Below are positions 1 to 14,900 of a stretch of DNA of 64,000 bases, piece after piece (position 1 is the first letter of the stretch; each line of letters begins with the position of its first letter). The DNA is from Brachionus manjavacas (Eukaryota; Rotifera; Eurotatoria; Ploima; Brachionidae): the NCBI GenBank assembly GCA_019054805.1, contig JAHQIY010000001.1:10678501-10742500 (forward strand). Reading direction: 5' to 3'. The position numbers and the translations under genes are program-made. The notes under the pieces were generated by a model. It was not told where the DNA came from, did not search any database, and saw only the letters and a program-made list of their open reading frames with translations.

Positions 1-452
1 GGAGGGCATTGAGATAAGTCATTGGTAAAGTGAACCATTGATCCCTATGGTGCTATGCGATAAGGTGAAATAGGACTCATCCTTAGATCTTTTAATGTTT
101 TTAAGTATATTTTTTGGCTATAAAAGCAATTTTTTCAGGACGTCTTTTTTTTTAAAGTATCATAAACCATAGATTTTTTCAACACATTTGTTTTGAAGTG
201 GAATCATGTATAAAGTTTACCTTCTACACAATTTTCAATGAAGAATTCATTATTCACAAGGTTTCGATTGAGTTCTTGTTTAAATATTTTAGCCATTTTT
301 TTACATGGTTCAATTAAAGTCTACAAAAAACAAGCAACAAATCTAGTCCTAATTCATACAACCTTGATCAAAATCATAAAAAATTAATTTGACAATCTCA
401 TGGAGCTTTTGGAATAGATTTTAGGTTCAGTATTTTTTTAAGAATGGAACTA
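1..452. other. intergenic, no gene seen
   Basis: AT-rich DNA with no coding or RNA signal that I can support. It lies downstream (in minus-strand terms) of the LINE fragment that begins at 453 and may be its decayed 3' part. Confidence 0.4.
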
Positions 453-809
453 TCAATTGAAAAGTAAATGGTATAACTTGCTTATATTATCAATCCTTAA
501 AGCTCCAAATAACGCTGTATTTCTCGTGTATTTTGAAAGACCAATATTGTTTTTTATTAGACAAGCTTGAGTCGTAACATAAGTCTTTAGTTTGGATTTG
601 CTGATGTACCACATATCCAAGCAATAACTGAAAATAGGTTGACAAAAGATTTTGTAAATTTTGGCCATAATTAACGGATCTAGGGCAAAAGGTCTAAAAC
701 CGATTCCATTAAGGGAGTATAAGGCCTTTTGCACCTTGCTAAATTTCTCATCCCAAAAGTTTTCAATAAATGCACGAGACCCGATCGGAAGGCCAAGATA
801 AACAAGGCT
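453..809 (-). pseudogene. non-LTR retrotransposon reverse transcriptase, C-terminal fragment
   Basis: An open minus-strand frame runs from about 809 down to a stop at 453. It begins with the reverse-transcriptase motif YLGLPIGS, followed by ENFWDEKFSKVQKALYSLNG, then a thumb-like segment containing KIYKIFCQPIFSYCLDMWY. These are typical of the region after the catalytic YADD box in LINE ORF2 proteins. The catalytic palm, endonuclease and a proper start are absent, so it is a 5'-truncated or decayed copy. The clade is not determined. The spacing of conserved blocks supports reverse transcriptase over any host gene. Confidence 0.75.
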
Positions 810-2984
810 AATAATAAATATTCAATTAATGAAAAATCGGTGATGCCTAAATTATCGGGAAAAAATAAAACTGATTTTGGAATGTCACACTAATAATCAT
901 CTAATATGATTCATTAATCAAATTAAAAAGCTCTTCCACGATTATTTTAGCAATATTAATTTAAGAATACCAGACAAATTAAAAATATGCTTTGGTCACA
1001 ATTATATGATTTGGCCTTATTTAGCATCGACACACAACTCCATATTAAATGCAGCCTAGATAGAGGAAAAATGCATAGCCCTGCCTAATGTAACCCAAGT
1101 GTGCCTATTATTACAGTGCCAAAAATTAACTTGTCATATCATACCATCTGATATCATTTAATATCATTTTTTTAAACTTTCCTCAAATCAGCTGATATCA
1201 GCTATTATCATTTGATATAAGATAATATCAGGTGAATTAAAATTTGGATTTTTATATGTAAAAATTTGTAAAATTTTTTTTTTCCTTATATTAGCTGATA
1301 TCAGTTGATATCAAATCAAATCAAATTTTTAGGACTGTATGTGTAAGAAATTTTTACGAGGAAGGTCGGAAAGCTACAACAGAGCAGTAGTTTATTCATC
1401 GCATTAAGCTGAAGATAAGAGATTTTTTGAAAAATTTGAAGGTGCTTGGATCAATGGGGTCAAGTCAGAGCTCAAAAAATTAGACTTGATGGCGTTTTTT
1501 CTTTAGTAAAAAGATTTATTTCATTAAAAAATAAATTGTCTGCATGATGCAAAAAAAAAAAACTCATTATCTATTGACTTATTTATTGATTGTTTAACTC
1601 TAATTGAAGTACACGATGTAGAAATTAAACATGGTCTATTAGTAAGACAATTTTAGAGCAAAACAATCTTTTTAAATAATTAAACATTAAAGAATTTTTA
1701 TTTTATCGATTATTTCCTAAGAAATCGTCAATTCTAATCGATCGAGTTGTTTGATTAGTGTTATTTATTAAAAATTCAAGGTTTCACTTTAGACTTTTAA
1801 ATATTTTTCTAAAATACAAAAAAAAATTATTCCTTAAAAGTTTATAAATAAATTTATTTTGTTTTTAAGAAAATAAAATAGTAAAAAAAGAAGTCAAAAA
1901 GTTTGTAGAAATTCACCTCAGAAATTTAAGAACTTTTTATAATTATTAATTTATTTAAAGAATAAATGAATACAAAAGTAATTGGCTTCACAGAAAAAAA
2001 TATTTATTTAATCTTTCAAAATATTTTTCGATGCTAATTAAATTATTTTAATATACTTAATTATTACTTTTTACTAGTTTTATTTAAATTTCAAATTATT
2101 TTTTTAATTTTTCAGACTTCTTATTAAATTTTTTAGCTTTCAATTAAGTAATGATTTTGATATTTTATCAATTAAGGATTATTAATAAAACCTTTATGTA
2201 TGAAAATTTAAAAATTTAAACCGAATTAAATCTGAGGCATTTAAACCGAAGTGTCAATGAATAATCAGATTTTTCTAAAAACAATAATTTAATCTTCAAT
2301 TCCAAATTTGAATATATTAATTAAATAGAATATATTTTAAAAGAATTTTTTTCATGAGATTAAAATTTTTGAAATCTAGAAACAATTAATAACTCACTAA
2401 ATTTGGATGCTAGAGGAAGATTATAAACAATAATTCAAATTAATATTCTTTATACCCAAAAGACACTCACAAGTTCGAATAAACAAAAGTCTTATCATCT
2501 CGAACGAATCTTTGGGGACTTAACTTTTAATTCTTAATTTTTCTATATTTAAATATTTTCAAACAAAACGAAAGATAAAAATTTCAAATTTTTTTTTAAT
2601 TTTTACCTTAAAGATTCCAATCTTTTCTTTGACTAGAATTTTAGAGCGATATCCTTCTTATTTGGTAATATGAAACTTTAAAACTAAGGTAAATTGATTT
2701 TTATTAAGAAGTGAATTTTTTTAGTAAATAATTCATAAAAATATTGGCTTTTTCTGTAAGTTTATGCCAAGAAATTCCGATAAATTGGTAGCAACAAATC
2801 GAAATTAAATTTTAAAATTAGTTTAAATTGACTCTCAGACAAGCAAACGACTTAATAAGCATGTACTTTAAAAAAATTGAAAATTATGGTTTTTTAGTGC
2901 TGAGTTGGTATCAAAAATAGCCTTTTGATAATTATTGATCTCTTTCTTTACTACTAAGTGATAATGATTTTCTACAAATTTTAG
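810..2984. other. AT-rich intergenic / upstream of the CAP-Gly gene
   Basis: No gene is visible. It holds the GATATCA-rich cluster (1144-1318) and long A/T runs. The last bases form a splice-acceptor-like TTTTAG directly before the ATG at 2985, so some of this may be a 5' UTR intron or a trans-splice outron. Confidence 0.4.
1144..1318. repeat. cluster of GATATCA-type palindromic words
   Basis: The words GATATCA, TGATATCA, AATATCA and CAGCTGATATCAGC recur about ten times in 175 bp, several as self-complementary cores (TGATATCA, GCTGATATCAGC). No coding frame covers them. It could be a decayed tandem repeat or the inner part of a foldback element. Function unknown. Confidence 0.5.
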
Positions 2985-5900
2985 ATGGACTGTGCAGACA
3001 AAATAGAGACCTCGAATAACTCGCAGTCAACTGAACGGACTGCGTCGTTTGACAGCAACTGCGAACTGGAATACTGCTATGACGATCTAAGTCTAAAGCT
3101 CGATATTTGCCCTACGAAATGGAAAAATAACACAGATTTTTCACGCAAATCGACACTACCCGATTACTTTAAAGTAAGTTCAATTGGCATTTTATCAATA
3201 CCGCAATTGCCTATGGCTTGGCTGCAAATCTAGACTTTTGAATTGTTTTTAAATTTAAAAACAAAAACAAAATCTTAACTATTCAAAAAAATAAATAAAA
3301 TTGAATGAATTTATTTGAGTAATTGAGCATTTTTGTTGTTTGAAAATAACAGTTTAATAATAAGATTTTGAATAAACCACGAATAGTTTGAGCATTGTTT
3401 TAGATGATCTTTTTAGTTCATTATTTTAAGTCTTTTTGGACTTAATTCCCTAATTAAAATCTAAAATTTACATAAAATTTTGTTCAAGTGTTTTGATTTA
3501 GGGGAGATTTTTTGAATATTTAAAATTTGGCTTTAGTCGTAATTGCATTTCTATTCGGTTCTACCATCATTTAGACAAAATTCAACTCACCTGACCCAAT
3601 CTGCCAATTTTTTAGAATTTTAGTCGGCACCTACTCGAATTTAATACGGTCCAAAAAAATTTTATGATTTTTTTTTCCAAAAATTCAGGGTGCAGTCATT
3701 TTTACAGTTAATAATAATAATAATAAATAAGCTACGGCAAGCATGCTTGCCGAGACGTCTTACTAGAAAGACATCTATCGTAGCTAGATGCATTGAAATC
3801 TAGTTACATAAACAAAGTTATTAATAGTTAGATCTTTGATAATTAATTAAATATTAACTATTTCTACATTTATCTTCATAACAAATTCATTTAAAAATTA
3901 TTGTATTTTCTTGAATAAACAAATTAAATTAGTCCTTTTCCAAAGCAAATATTCAAAATAAGGAAAAGAAAATTGGCAAAAAAATTGCTTCCAGTTTATA
4001 TTTTGATTATGTAAGTGACGCTTGAAACATGATTAGTGCTATTAATTATTAGAAGACTGAGGATAAAAAATTTTATTCGAATAATTAAGTTCTGTAACCT
4101 AACTAGCTTTGGAGAATCGAGAAAATTTTGCAGTTTATGATCGATTGAGATTTGTAAGCGTTTTATCTCGGAAATTTTTCAGAATTTTATTTGATTAATT
4201 GAAGCTGAAAAATTAATTTATCTTCGAAATGCTGATTCTTGCTCTAAAGCAAAGTTTTAATTAATTTTCTAATATTCTATCGCTTCTCGAAATTGGCCAT
4301 TGCTAAAAAAAACTTTATTAGATAATATTAGATTACAATTTTTGCTTCTCTTTCAAGTTTATTTGTAAATAAATCATTCCATAAATAGATAGGTCAGAAA
4401 CTTATTCAAACTAGATATTTAAATATTGAGAATTTTATTAATTTCCTCATTTATTAAATAAATCTATTAAATGCACTAAGGCTCAAGATTTAGCATTTAA
4501 AAACCTTTCAAATATTTTAACAATTGAATTATAATCATAAAAAAATTTTGTCAATTTCAGTCAAAGAATTTTTCTAGATTGTTTTTGAAAAATAATTTTC
4601 ACTCTCCATTTCATTAAGTTAATTGATATTCATCGCTTTTTGGATACAAGCTCAAGAGCTTTTTGTTTTTTTTTCAAAATACCAGCTAAAATTTTTATCA
4701 ATAAATTTTATTATTCATTGATGTAATAGATTTTGATAAAAATAATATCATTATATAAGATTTATTTGTTTTTCAAAATTTTGATATTTTAAAGCTCGGT
4801 TGATAAAAGTTAATCGATAAAGTTCAAAAAAAATTTAATTTAGCTACTCGAATTTTAAAATGGCTCAATTAGAGAAGAAAATATTTCGTTTTGTTTATTT
4901 GAGTCTATGCAGAGTCATTAAGAAAATATTAAATAGAAAATATTTTGAAATATTAATTGGTTAAAGAATAATTAAGGAATAGAACAGTGATTTTTGATCA
5001 AATGTGATCACATAATTGTTCATTTATGTATTTTTTTATCTAAATGGTTGCATGTGTATAACGAAGAGACTAAAATTTAATATCAAAAATACAAAAATAA
5101 AATTCGAACAAGCGAATCCATACTTTGTTTGGTACTAATGAATTTTTTCGAAAAAAAATCTACAAAAATTAAAAATATTATTTCTATTTTAAATTTAAAT
5201 GATAAAAAACTACTACAACTTTATTTTTGTTTAGGTTTAGGGTCAAAACGAAAAATAAATTTTCAGTCACTCTGAATATATACAAACTAATATTGATAAA
5301 AAAAATTATTCTTTTCTTTTGTGAAATTTAAACGAATATCTAGAATTCTTGATAAAGATACACTAGGCGATGGTTGTGCAAGATTTTATCAGTGTCTAAA
5401 TAAGCTTTTAAATTTAACGGCTAGTTTTAACCTTTGTGGTCATCTTAGCAAAATTGATAAGTCTTCTTTTTACAGAGCGTACTGCCCATTTTTTTTTAAT
5501 TTTCATACTGATATGGCTAATTAAAATCATTCTGAGATAATTAAAATATTCTATTCAACTGATCGAGCAATCGATAGCTTCACTTTCTTCACTATATTTT
5601 ATAATTACTAGAATAACCCTTTAGAATTTTATTCTGTTAAAGAATTTGAGAATAAAATTTTATTAAATAAATTAAAAATATGTTTTTTTTTTTTAATAAA
5701 ACGCTCGTCTATAGAAAAATAAAAATTTAAAAATATTTAATTGTGTTAAGTAATCTGGATTCAATTAATTTGATATCCATTTCTATCGATCCAATTTTTA
5801 TGGCATGATTCTTGAAAAATTTACAATTAAAATTTATTTTTATTCAAACTTAAAATAACATAAACAGTTTTCAATTTGATGTCAATTTAAATAGGTAAAG

Positions 5901-8900
5901 GTTTATTAATTTTAATTATTACAAGATAGATAATATGTAAAATTTTGACTGGACTATTTATCACTAGATGGTATTCGTTTGAGTACTTATAAAACCCTAT
6001 TCGAAAAAAAAATTCAAATTGAATTAAGATTTTATTTAAAGGATGATTTTCTTGAAGGCGATTTCAAGATGGATATAGATTCAGAAATAGTTGAACTATT
6101 TGATCAAGATTTGGATTTGTTTCTCGAGCCTCTTCTAATTCCGGAAGTTCTCGATTTGACCAATAATTATTTTATTGATACATCGACACCAACCGATGGC
6201 TTGGTCGATTTTCGAATCAATGATTTTGTGTGTGTAGGCGAAAAAAAGTTTGGCTATGTGAGATTCAAGGGAAGAGTCCACTTTGCCGAAGGGCTATTCT
6301 GCGGCATTGAGCTGCTTGATCGGGACGGAAAGCACGATGGAAAAATAGACAATATCAGGTTTGTAAATTGAGTTTATTTATTGTTTTAAATATTTGCCCA
6401 AGAATTTTTTGCTTATTTTAAACAAACAAAATTAAGTAGTTACTCTGTGAAAAAAGCTTCGAGTTATCATCAAAATTTAATTGAGCAATAAATTCCATCT
6501 CTTTGGAAAGTTTTAAAATAATTTCCAATTCAAGTGTCCTGTTTTCGGGTGCCGCCAAAAATTAACCTAAAATTTTTCACAATAAAAATAAGGTGCTAAG
6601 TTTAGTAAAAATATTTTCTTTTCGACAAACAAAAAAGCATAATTTAAAAAGAAAAAAAGAATTCAAATTTAGTTTCAAATTATGCAATAAAAATTAGAAT
6701 GGTTACGAAGTATGCCACACGATTCTAGGCATTCCATTTAGTTTATTTATCTAAAATGTTCATTTGATCATAATTTATCTTCAATAAAATTTAATTAAGA
6801 TTTTTGTTCAAAAATTATTAGAGTAATAAACACTAATGACTACCCCAGGGCCGTACATGTAAAGACTGATCTTAGCAAAAGATTTCTGACTATCAAAATA
6901 TGGCTTAAGGATTTTTGGAATTGTGACAAATTACAGATGCCTTTTAAAAAATTATTTTATCATTTATTGGTGCCTGATAGTACTTATTTGGTCAACTAGG
7001 GATTAGTTGAATTATTCTGCTCTCGAACCAGCCAGGCATAAAAGTCAGCAATTAGTTTGCAAAAGGGGATTTTGTTGACAAAATTATCATTAGTGTCCAG
7101 AATTTAGTGAAATGAAAAAAAAGGTTTAAATTAAAAATTTCAACATAAACTTTAAAATTTGTTGGGCTTTTTTTAATCAAAAGCAATTATAACTCTATTT
7201 ATTTTTATTTTGAAAAATTTAGCTTGTATAAAATTTACATAGAAACAGTTTTTTTTGTTAAAAACTTTAAATTATTATTAGACAATTATCTGGAATTTGA
7301 ATTTTAATATGCTTCAAATTAGAGCTTACTGTAAAGTAAAATCGACACAACGCATATTTTAAAATGTTAATTTTTACGAATTAAAATGTAATCACTAATT
7401 TTTAAAGTTCAATTCGAAACATTTTTTCCATGAGAGAATTTCTTATGTTTTTTTTTCTTGAGTGAATAATGCCAATAAATGAGGATGATTCATGGTGGAT
7501 ACAATGTGAGCCCAATTTTTGGATTAAACTCGAGATTTTCAACTTGTCAAACAATCTAAAATCCATTTAGTTTGTGTTCAACAAGGTTTTACCAAAAATA
7601 GAAAAGGTTTAGACAATGAATTAATCTTAGCCAAAATGGCTAAAATTGGATTTCTTATGTAATTAAGAGCATAAATTTTGAAGCTTATTTTTGAATTCAA
7701 AATTTATTTCCAAGTGAGCTAAGATAACTGGTTAGGGACTTTGTTTTTCAAAAGAAAGGACTTGGTTTTTTTGGAAGAAATTTTGATCAAAAAAAGGAAA
7801 ATTTTGTGTTTTTTTTCAAATATTTTATTTGTTTTCTAATAAGAGCGTTTTGCTTGGTTTTATTTTCAAAGGTCGAATAATGTAAAAATCTAGGCGTGTT
7901 TCTAATAAAAAAAAGAAAGAAAATTTGAATGATTTTAAGATTTGAATAAAAAATAAAAATATGTAAAGCTCATCTGAATTTCTAGTTTTTTTCGTAAATA
8001 TTCTCATTGAAGTAATTAAATTTTTTTTTTTTAAATGGGTTAAAATTTTTTTATTACTCTTGATGTTTAAAATATAAATGTTAGATTGAATGATAGATGA
8101 TAAGCGTGAGGAATGTCTTTTTTGCAAATAGAATACTTTCTTATATTAAAAATGTTATTTTGTCCAGTCTATTAATACATTTTGCTAATTAATTTAGGTA
8201 TGTAATTTCTTTTACTAAAAAATTTCAATTTATTCTATGCATTTTTAATTGAATATTCAATTCGCTTTTTCAACAAGATAACGAATAATTAAATTTTCGC
8301 TCATTTAAATCAAGCTCAACAAGCCAAAAATCGCTTTTGTTTTAGAAATTATTTTTCCATTTAATTATTATATTCAATTTAAACAATTAGTCTTAATAGA
8401 AATCATATAGAAAAAGCATTTCATGAAAAATTGGTAACGACTCACTTGAATGAACCTAGAGGGCTGCTGACAAGGATAGAAAACAATTCACCAAAATCTT
8501 AACAACTCTAGCAATTAAAATTTATTAAATTTTATTATTTGTACAAATATTAAGGTTATATAATTTATTCTTTAGATAAGAAATAAAAAGCTTTTGGGCG
8601 TTGTGATTAACTTAAAGATTATTTATTTGCTTAGAACTCGCATTTAGACATTGTTCAAATCCGACAATTTGACCACCATAAAAGTTCCATAATTCGATTG
8701 CAATTAGTCAGTTGTTTGTGGCAAAAATGCCACAAGGCTTTGTTTAGCTCACAAATTATGTGAAACCATAGGTTGTCGAATTTTTTTTTTAGGTAAATAA
8801 ATTAATATTTGGATAGTCAATCGATTACCTTTTTATTTAAAGATTAGTTTATCTTTGAGCAATTTTTAAATCGCAGGCGTTTATTTGTTTGGCCAAATAG

Positions 8901-11900
8901 AGATATCTCTACATGACAATCTAAATAACTTTGTATAAAGATATTTTTTCCACAATTTGCCAAATTTTGCTCACGTGCAAAAACACTCTTGCAAAAATTA
9001 AATGGTCAACACTTAAATTTTTTATCAAATTTTTTTTATTCCTTTTTTACAGCAGGGACACAAACGAAAGCATATTAATAAATTTATATTTAAAAAAAAA
9101 TATTAATTTTTTTCCTCAAGGTACGCTAGAGCTCAAATTTGGATTAAATTATTTTATTAGCTAAATTGGTCTAGTGTTAAACTATGGGTCAACTTCAACA
9201 ATTTATTTAATTTAATTAAGAAGATTGAATGAAAGAGTTGTGCTTAATTTGTATATTTTAAAATCTAAATTAAAATTATTTGAACTGGCCAAATATTTGC
9301 ATTCGAACACGAATGTTTGATATCAATCAAAACTGAGTCGGTTAGTTTTAAATTGTCTTTAGCGTCGCCACTTTATATTGCCAGTGCAAATTAGTGTAAA
9401 AAATTCTAATTTATGAACAAAGATAGGAAATGTGCCTAGGAGGCAAACTTGCGCCAGTCATATTCTAAGTCGGTGTCTTTAAACGTGAGTTTTTCCATGT
9501 TTCTATATTAATATCAATATTTACATTCTAAAATTGATTTGGAGAAAATTTTCCATTATTTTTAGATAAAATTTGGCCGCTTTAACTTTTATAATTAAAA
9601 TCTTGTTGAATACTAGGTCCTAAATTGGTTTAGGTGTCTCGTAGAGCCCCCAAATTGTTAAGTACGGCTTTAGCAAATATTTATTAAGGAGCTAATTTTG
9701 AATATTCTTTATTTACAATTAAGAATTTAGGCTCATATGAATAAAAACCAAAATTATAATCACATGGTTAGATTTAACGGAGACAATAGAGTCCTTTTGA
9801 TTGAAAAAAAAACTCGTTCACTTAATCTTTAAGTAAAGAAAAAATAAAGGATTATGAATATTTACAAGCACTCATTTCCAAAGATCGCTTTTTGACCAAA
9901 TCGAACTGTGCAATTTGGTTGATATATTAATCTCTAATTGTTTTCGCTCGATCCAGGAACAAGCTCCCGAATTTTAATTATTGACCACTTGACCTTTTAG
10001 AGCCATTTCTATGACAGCATTCTAATATTAAAACCAGTGTTTCGAATCTTAATAATTTCATAGTTTATTATTTTAAAATTTAATAAAAAATTTATTATTG
10101 ATAAGACCAATGTTTATTTCTAAACAAAGCTTTCCATTTTTTTTTGAATTTAGAGAGATAAGAGTTTTTGAACTGCACTTGAAGAAACTAAGCGCTGTGA
10201 AAAAGTTCATAAATCAAGATTAGAATTGGTTTATCATTATCCAAGAGACATCATTTTTCTTATCAGAATTAAATCTAAATTTTTTTTTTCAAGTGAAACT
10301 TTTCGATTACTTGGCAGAGTAAGTCGTAAACAATGACACTTGAAATATCTATTTGACTATAAGGTTTTAAAAAAATGACCAAAGTATGCTATGGTTCATA
10401 AATTTAGAAATAATCGGTATATATTTACGAGGCATTTTTAGTTTGTTCTTTCCTACCGATATTAAAATGCTCAATGATTTATTGACTAGGAAAATTTGGC
10501 TTCGAAAAATTTCTGGGCCTCCTCGAGATACAACAACTAAATGAGTTAATTAATTACTTTTTTTAAATGAAGGCAGCCAAGGATGAGTAAAAAAAAGCTT
10601 TATCTTATACAACCAAATATTTGTGTCTAGGCCTTGTTTTTGTTTTAGATAGAATCGTGGTTCAGTTAATAGCGTCAACTTTATTAATTTAATTTTTTAA
10701 TTTAAAAGAAGCTTAATTAAAGAAAAATAAATTTCAAAAATTAAAAATATTTAATTGCATTTGAAAAGCTTATAAAAATTCTTTGCTAAAAATTTTCAGA
10801 ATTATTTCATGGCTATTTGCGACAAAGAAATTTCGAAAGGTAGATAGCTCAAATATTGAATTTATTAAAAAATAATACTCAACTAAATTTTGATCTGAAA
10901 ATTTGATCATATTTCAAATTTTCTTATTTATTCAAATTAATTTCTGAGTATAGTTTTGATCAATATTGAAATTTTAACACTGACCCAAGCTATTCTATAG
11001 CCTACAGAAGAGCTTTTTGAAAGGCAAAAAATCTCCATTTTCCATTAGGTGATTAGTAACACAATTTTTATTATTTTTTATCAAAGTTGGTTTAAATTAA
11101 AAGTGCTCGTTACAAGTAAAACAAGAGAGAGTGAATTATCAAGTCATTTTTGTTCAAGCTCGTTTGATTAGTTAATAATGCTTTAGTATTAGAAAAAATT
11201 TCAATAATAGGGGCACGATTTTAAATTATTCAAATGCTTTGCTGACTTTTATAATTTTTTTCAAGATACTTTAAATGCGAACCAAATCACGGTTTATTTG
11301 CACCCATAGACAAAGTTAAATTCTATCCTGAAACGTCACGTCACCGTCCTAAATTAGAGAAAATACGCTTTCCCGATCAGCATCCCATCGATTACAACTC
11401 GAACAACATTTTCCAGCCGATCAGATCAAGCAAAAATTTCCATCCAAATAATGAATCACTCGGAACAAGAGTAAAAAAATTCAAGAGAGACAATAACACA
11501 GTAGAGCCAAAAAAGGATCTAAAATTAGCCAACATGATGACAAACAAGGTATCGATACAAAAGTCTGGCAGTTACCAAATGAGCGTAAAAAAAGAAAATT
11601 CGATTCAAAATCAGCATTGTTCGAATCAAAAGAGCAGTCTTTTGAACAAGTTGAGTCAGCAGTTCAAGCTTAAATTTAACTCGGCGTCCGTGGCTAAAAA
11701 TGAGCAAGCCGAGAGCGAAAAACGCAAAACTCTGGATGCTAACCAACTAGCTAGCTCAATTGGTAAGTTGGTATCATAAGTAATTTGACACATTCAAGAC
11801 ACAACTTACAGAGACTATTTTTAATTTTTAATTTTTAATTTTTTCTTTTTTTCCAACATAAAAGTTTGCCTCATAATTTCCTAAAAGTGATCTGGTATTT

Positions 11901-14900
11901 AGAGTTTTTGATAATTAAAATTAAAATTTGTTTAAGAGGTTATTTTTCTCAATTAGTTCTGCTTTAAATGGATGCCTAAAATTTTAAATGTTGAAGTTAA
12001 TTTTATTTTCAATTAAATTTTTTCTCATTTAGAGGCAAAAAATTAATTTTATTCAATTTACGAATTTAAACTTGAATTTTGGAATATTCTAATTTTTACC
12101 TTTAGTCAAATATTTTCGAATTATTAATCAAAAGTTTCTCAAAATCAAACATTCCGTATTTGTCAAATTTCAAAGGACTATAGGCCATTTAAATTCTTAT
12201 GTTTATTTTGGTTTTTTATGTTTTGACCCTTTAAGATAAAGATTAAAAATTAAAAAAATCTATCTACAGTTTAGCTTGAATCTTGTGTTTTACCCATGCC
12301 TAAAGCATGGCAAATTTTAGTTTGTCCTAGCAATTTAGGCTACGATAATTTTCCTAATCTTTAACAATAACGGGCCACATTCGGACACTATTTGACAATA
12401 GGGCAACAAAAATGACTCTCAAAATCTAATTTAAAATAAGGCTTAGCCAAGTGTATGCCCAGAAAAATCCTCTTCAGCTTGTTCCAAGTATGTTGTTATT
12501 CAAAGCCGACTAATTTCTATTGTTTTAATTTAAAGCTTCTTAAACAAATAGGTTAATTTAAACTATGCGATGTTGATACGATAATTAAAGGGTTTCATGC
12601 TATTTTCATTTAGACCTAAAATGCAAAACATTATCCAGTAGGCCACCAATGCGGAACAGTTTTTGTTTATCTTTTGAAATATTCTTTAAGACTTTGGCAA
12701 AGTAGATGGTAACTGATTTTCTAAATAATTTTATGATTGATCAAGCGATTGAATAAAACAATTTAATTAAGTTAAAAAGGGAACCCCTCATAAAAATCAT
12801 ATTTATTAGAAAAAAAAAAGGTAGAAATAGTTCTTATTAGAATAAGGAGAGAATTTAACATTTAGTTGTAATTTAAAGAAAAAAAATTTATTAGCTTAAA
12901 CTTTTGATTGATTTTTTTTATTTCCAACATTCAAAAAAATTTGGATATTTCTTTAAAGTTCTCAAATAAATATATTTAATAAATTTTTATGCCGAAATTC
13001 TATTTTTATTAAATTAAAATAAATTAAAAATTAATAAAAAAAAAATTTTCATATTTGTTTCTACCCCTTTCTGTCAGTTTGGTCACGAAATGATTGAAAC
13101 CATTTTTTTTTGTAAATCTTTACCGAGCTTAAGCTCCTTCAGTAAAAAAAATAAAAAACGCTAATAAAAATTTAAAGATAATAGAAAAGTTTAATAAAAT
13201 GTACATGACAGATTAATTTCTAGATTTAAAATTAAATCAAAAAATTTATTAAGCTTATATTTAGACTCAATATCATGTAATTTGCCATTGAACTATTTTT
13301 AACTAAGACTAATAAACGAAGGGAGACGAGTCTTTGGAGGATGAAAAATTTTAATTGCATATTTTTAAGGACTGAGACCAGAGCAGTGGCCGATGACATA
13401 AAAATTCATATTTACTAATTAAATTTGAGCTGAATTCCGGTCAAACTTTTCATAAAACAAAATTAAATCTTAAAATTTATATTTGAATTAATTAAACAAA
13501 AATATTGAAATAGTAGTTGTTTGTGGCAAACTAGTGAGCTCCGACAAAAATATATTAATTAAGATTATTTATAAATTTCAAATCTTATTAGGCTTTTTGT
13601 GTTCGATTTAATTATTTATTCATTTTGTTGTATTTTAGATCAATCGAAAAAATCAAAATTAAAAGCACCACTAAGCTTTAAACAAACACAAGCAAGCAAA
13701 TTGCAGCTAGCCGAAAAAAATCAATCCAGACCTCAATCGGAGTCGAAGCTACCCGGGCCGTCAAAACTCGTAAATCCGACATTGATAGTCAAATCTCAAC
13801 TTACAAAAAATCAATCGAAAATAACCAATTTAGATGATTTTATAAATGATAGCACTAGTTTGAAACAAAATGCAAGCAAAAACCCCAACAGCACTGGTCA
13901 CACTTCTTCCGATTCTTCCTCTTGTATGAACATTAAACTAGAAGACAATATGCTTAGCTCTTCGTCTAACTTCATTTCATCAGCCTCTTCTATTTCGTCG
14001 ACCAGCTCGCCCAGTAGGCTAAAGCAAAACAGTCAGACCAAACGCTTGTCCGGAGCCCCAGAAGTTAAGAGTCGAACCTCGGTTATTCCCGGTGTCAATA
14101 GAGTCACTTCTATTCCCTCAAGTTGCAACCAAAACAAATTATTAAGACTAGCCAGTACACAGAATAGCTCAAATAAACAGTTGGACTCGAATTTTTCAGC
14201 CTCGACTCCAAGTAAGATTAATCTAATTTTCTAAAAAATTGATATTGCACTCAAAATTTAGATAAAAATAATAAATTTAAAATTGTACTTAAAACGAAGC
14301 ACGCACAGGCTTACACTAGAACCAAAAAATCTGACACATTTTCGATTTTTAGATTTAGAAAAAGTGTTCTCAATTGAATAAAAATAAGCTCATTAATATC
14401 GATATTTTAATTTTATTAGCTTATTTTTTTGATATTTTATAAAATGACTAGACACCTAAATAGATTAATTGAAATGTGTTGTAGAATAAAATCTAATTCA
14501 AGATTTAAGAATCAGAATCGGAATCTTTTTTTTTTGTAGCTACAAACTAAAAAGTTTGCTTTTTTTATTTAAAATCAAGATTTAAGAAATATCATTATTA
14601 TTTCAAATATTTCATTTAATTTCATTCAGGGTTATTTGAGTGATTTTTTAGTATTTCGAATAAAGTACTGATTTTTTAGTCTACCAGATTTTAAAACTTA
14701 CTTTAGAGTGATAATATTTTAAAACCATTAATTCTAAAAAATTGCCAAAGGATATTTCAAAAAAAATTTTGTTCTTTACATTTAATTCCACAGATTAGCA
14801 TTTATTTTTATTTTTATTTAAGTTTGATCGGTCTAAATTACTTTCAATTGAAAGTGTCTCAGAAATTTTTCTATCTAACCAAATCATTCTGTTGTATGGT

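Noticed and set aside
5321-5524. 67-codon plus-strand frame in intron 1 of the CAP-Gly gene
   Set aside because: Starts with GTG, has no family resemblance and no splice-compatible borders; likely chance.
7825-8127. 100-codon minus-strand frame in intron 2
   Set aside because: Lys/Ile/Phe-rich composition typical of random AT-rich DNA; no motif.
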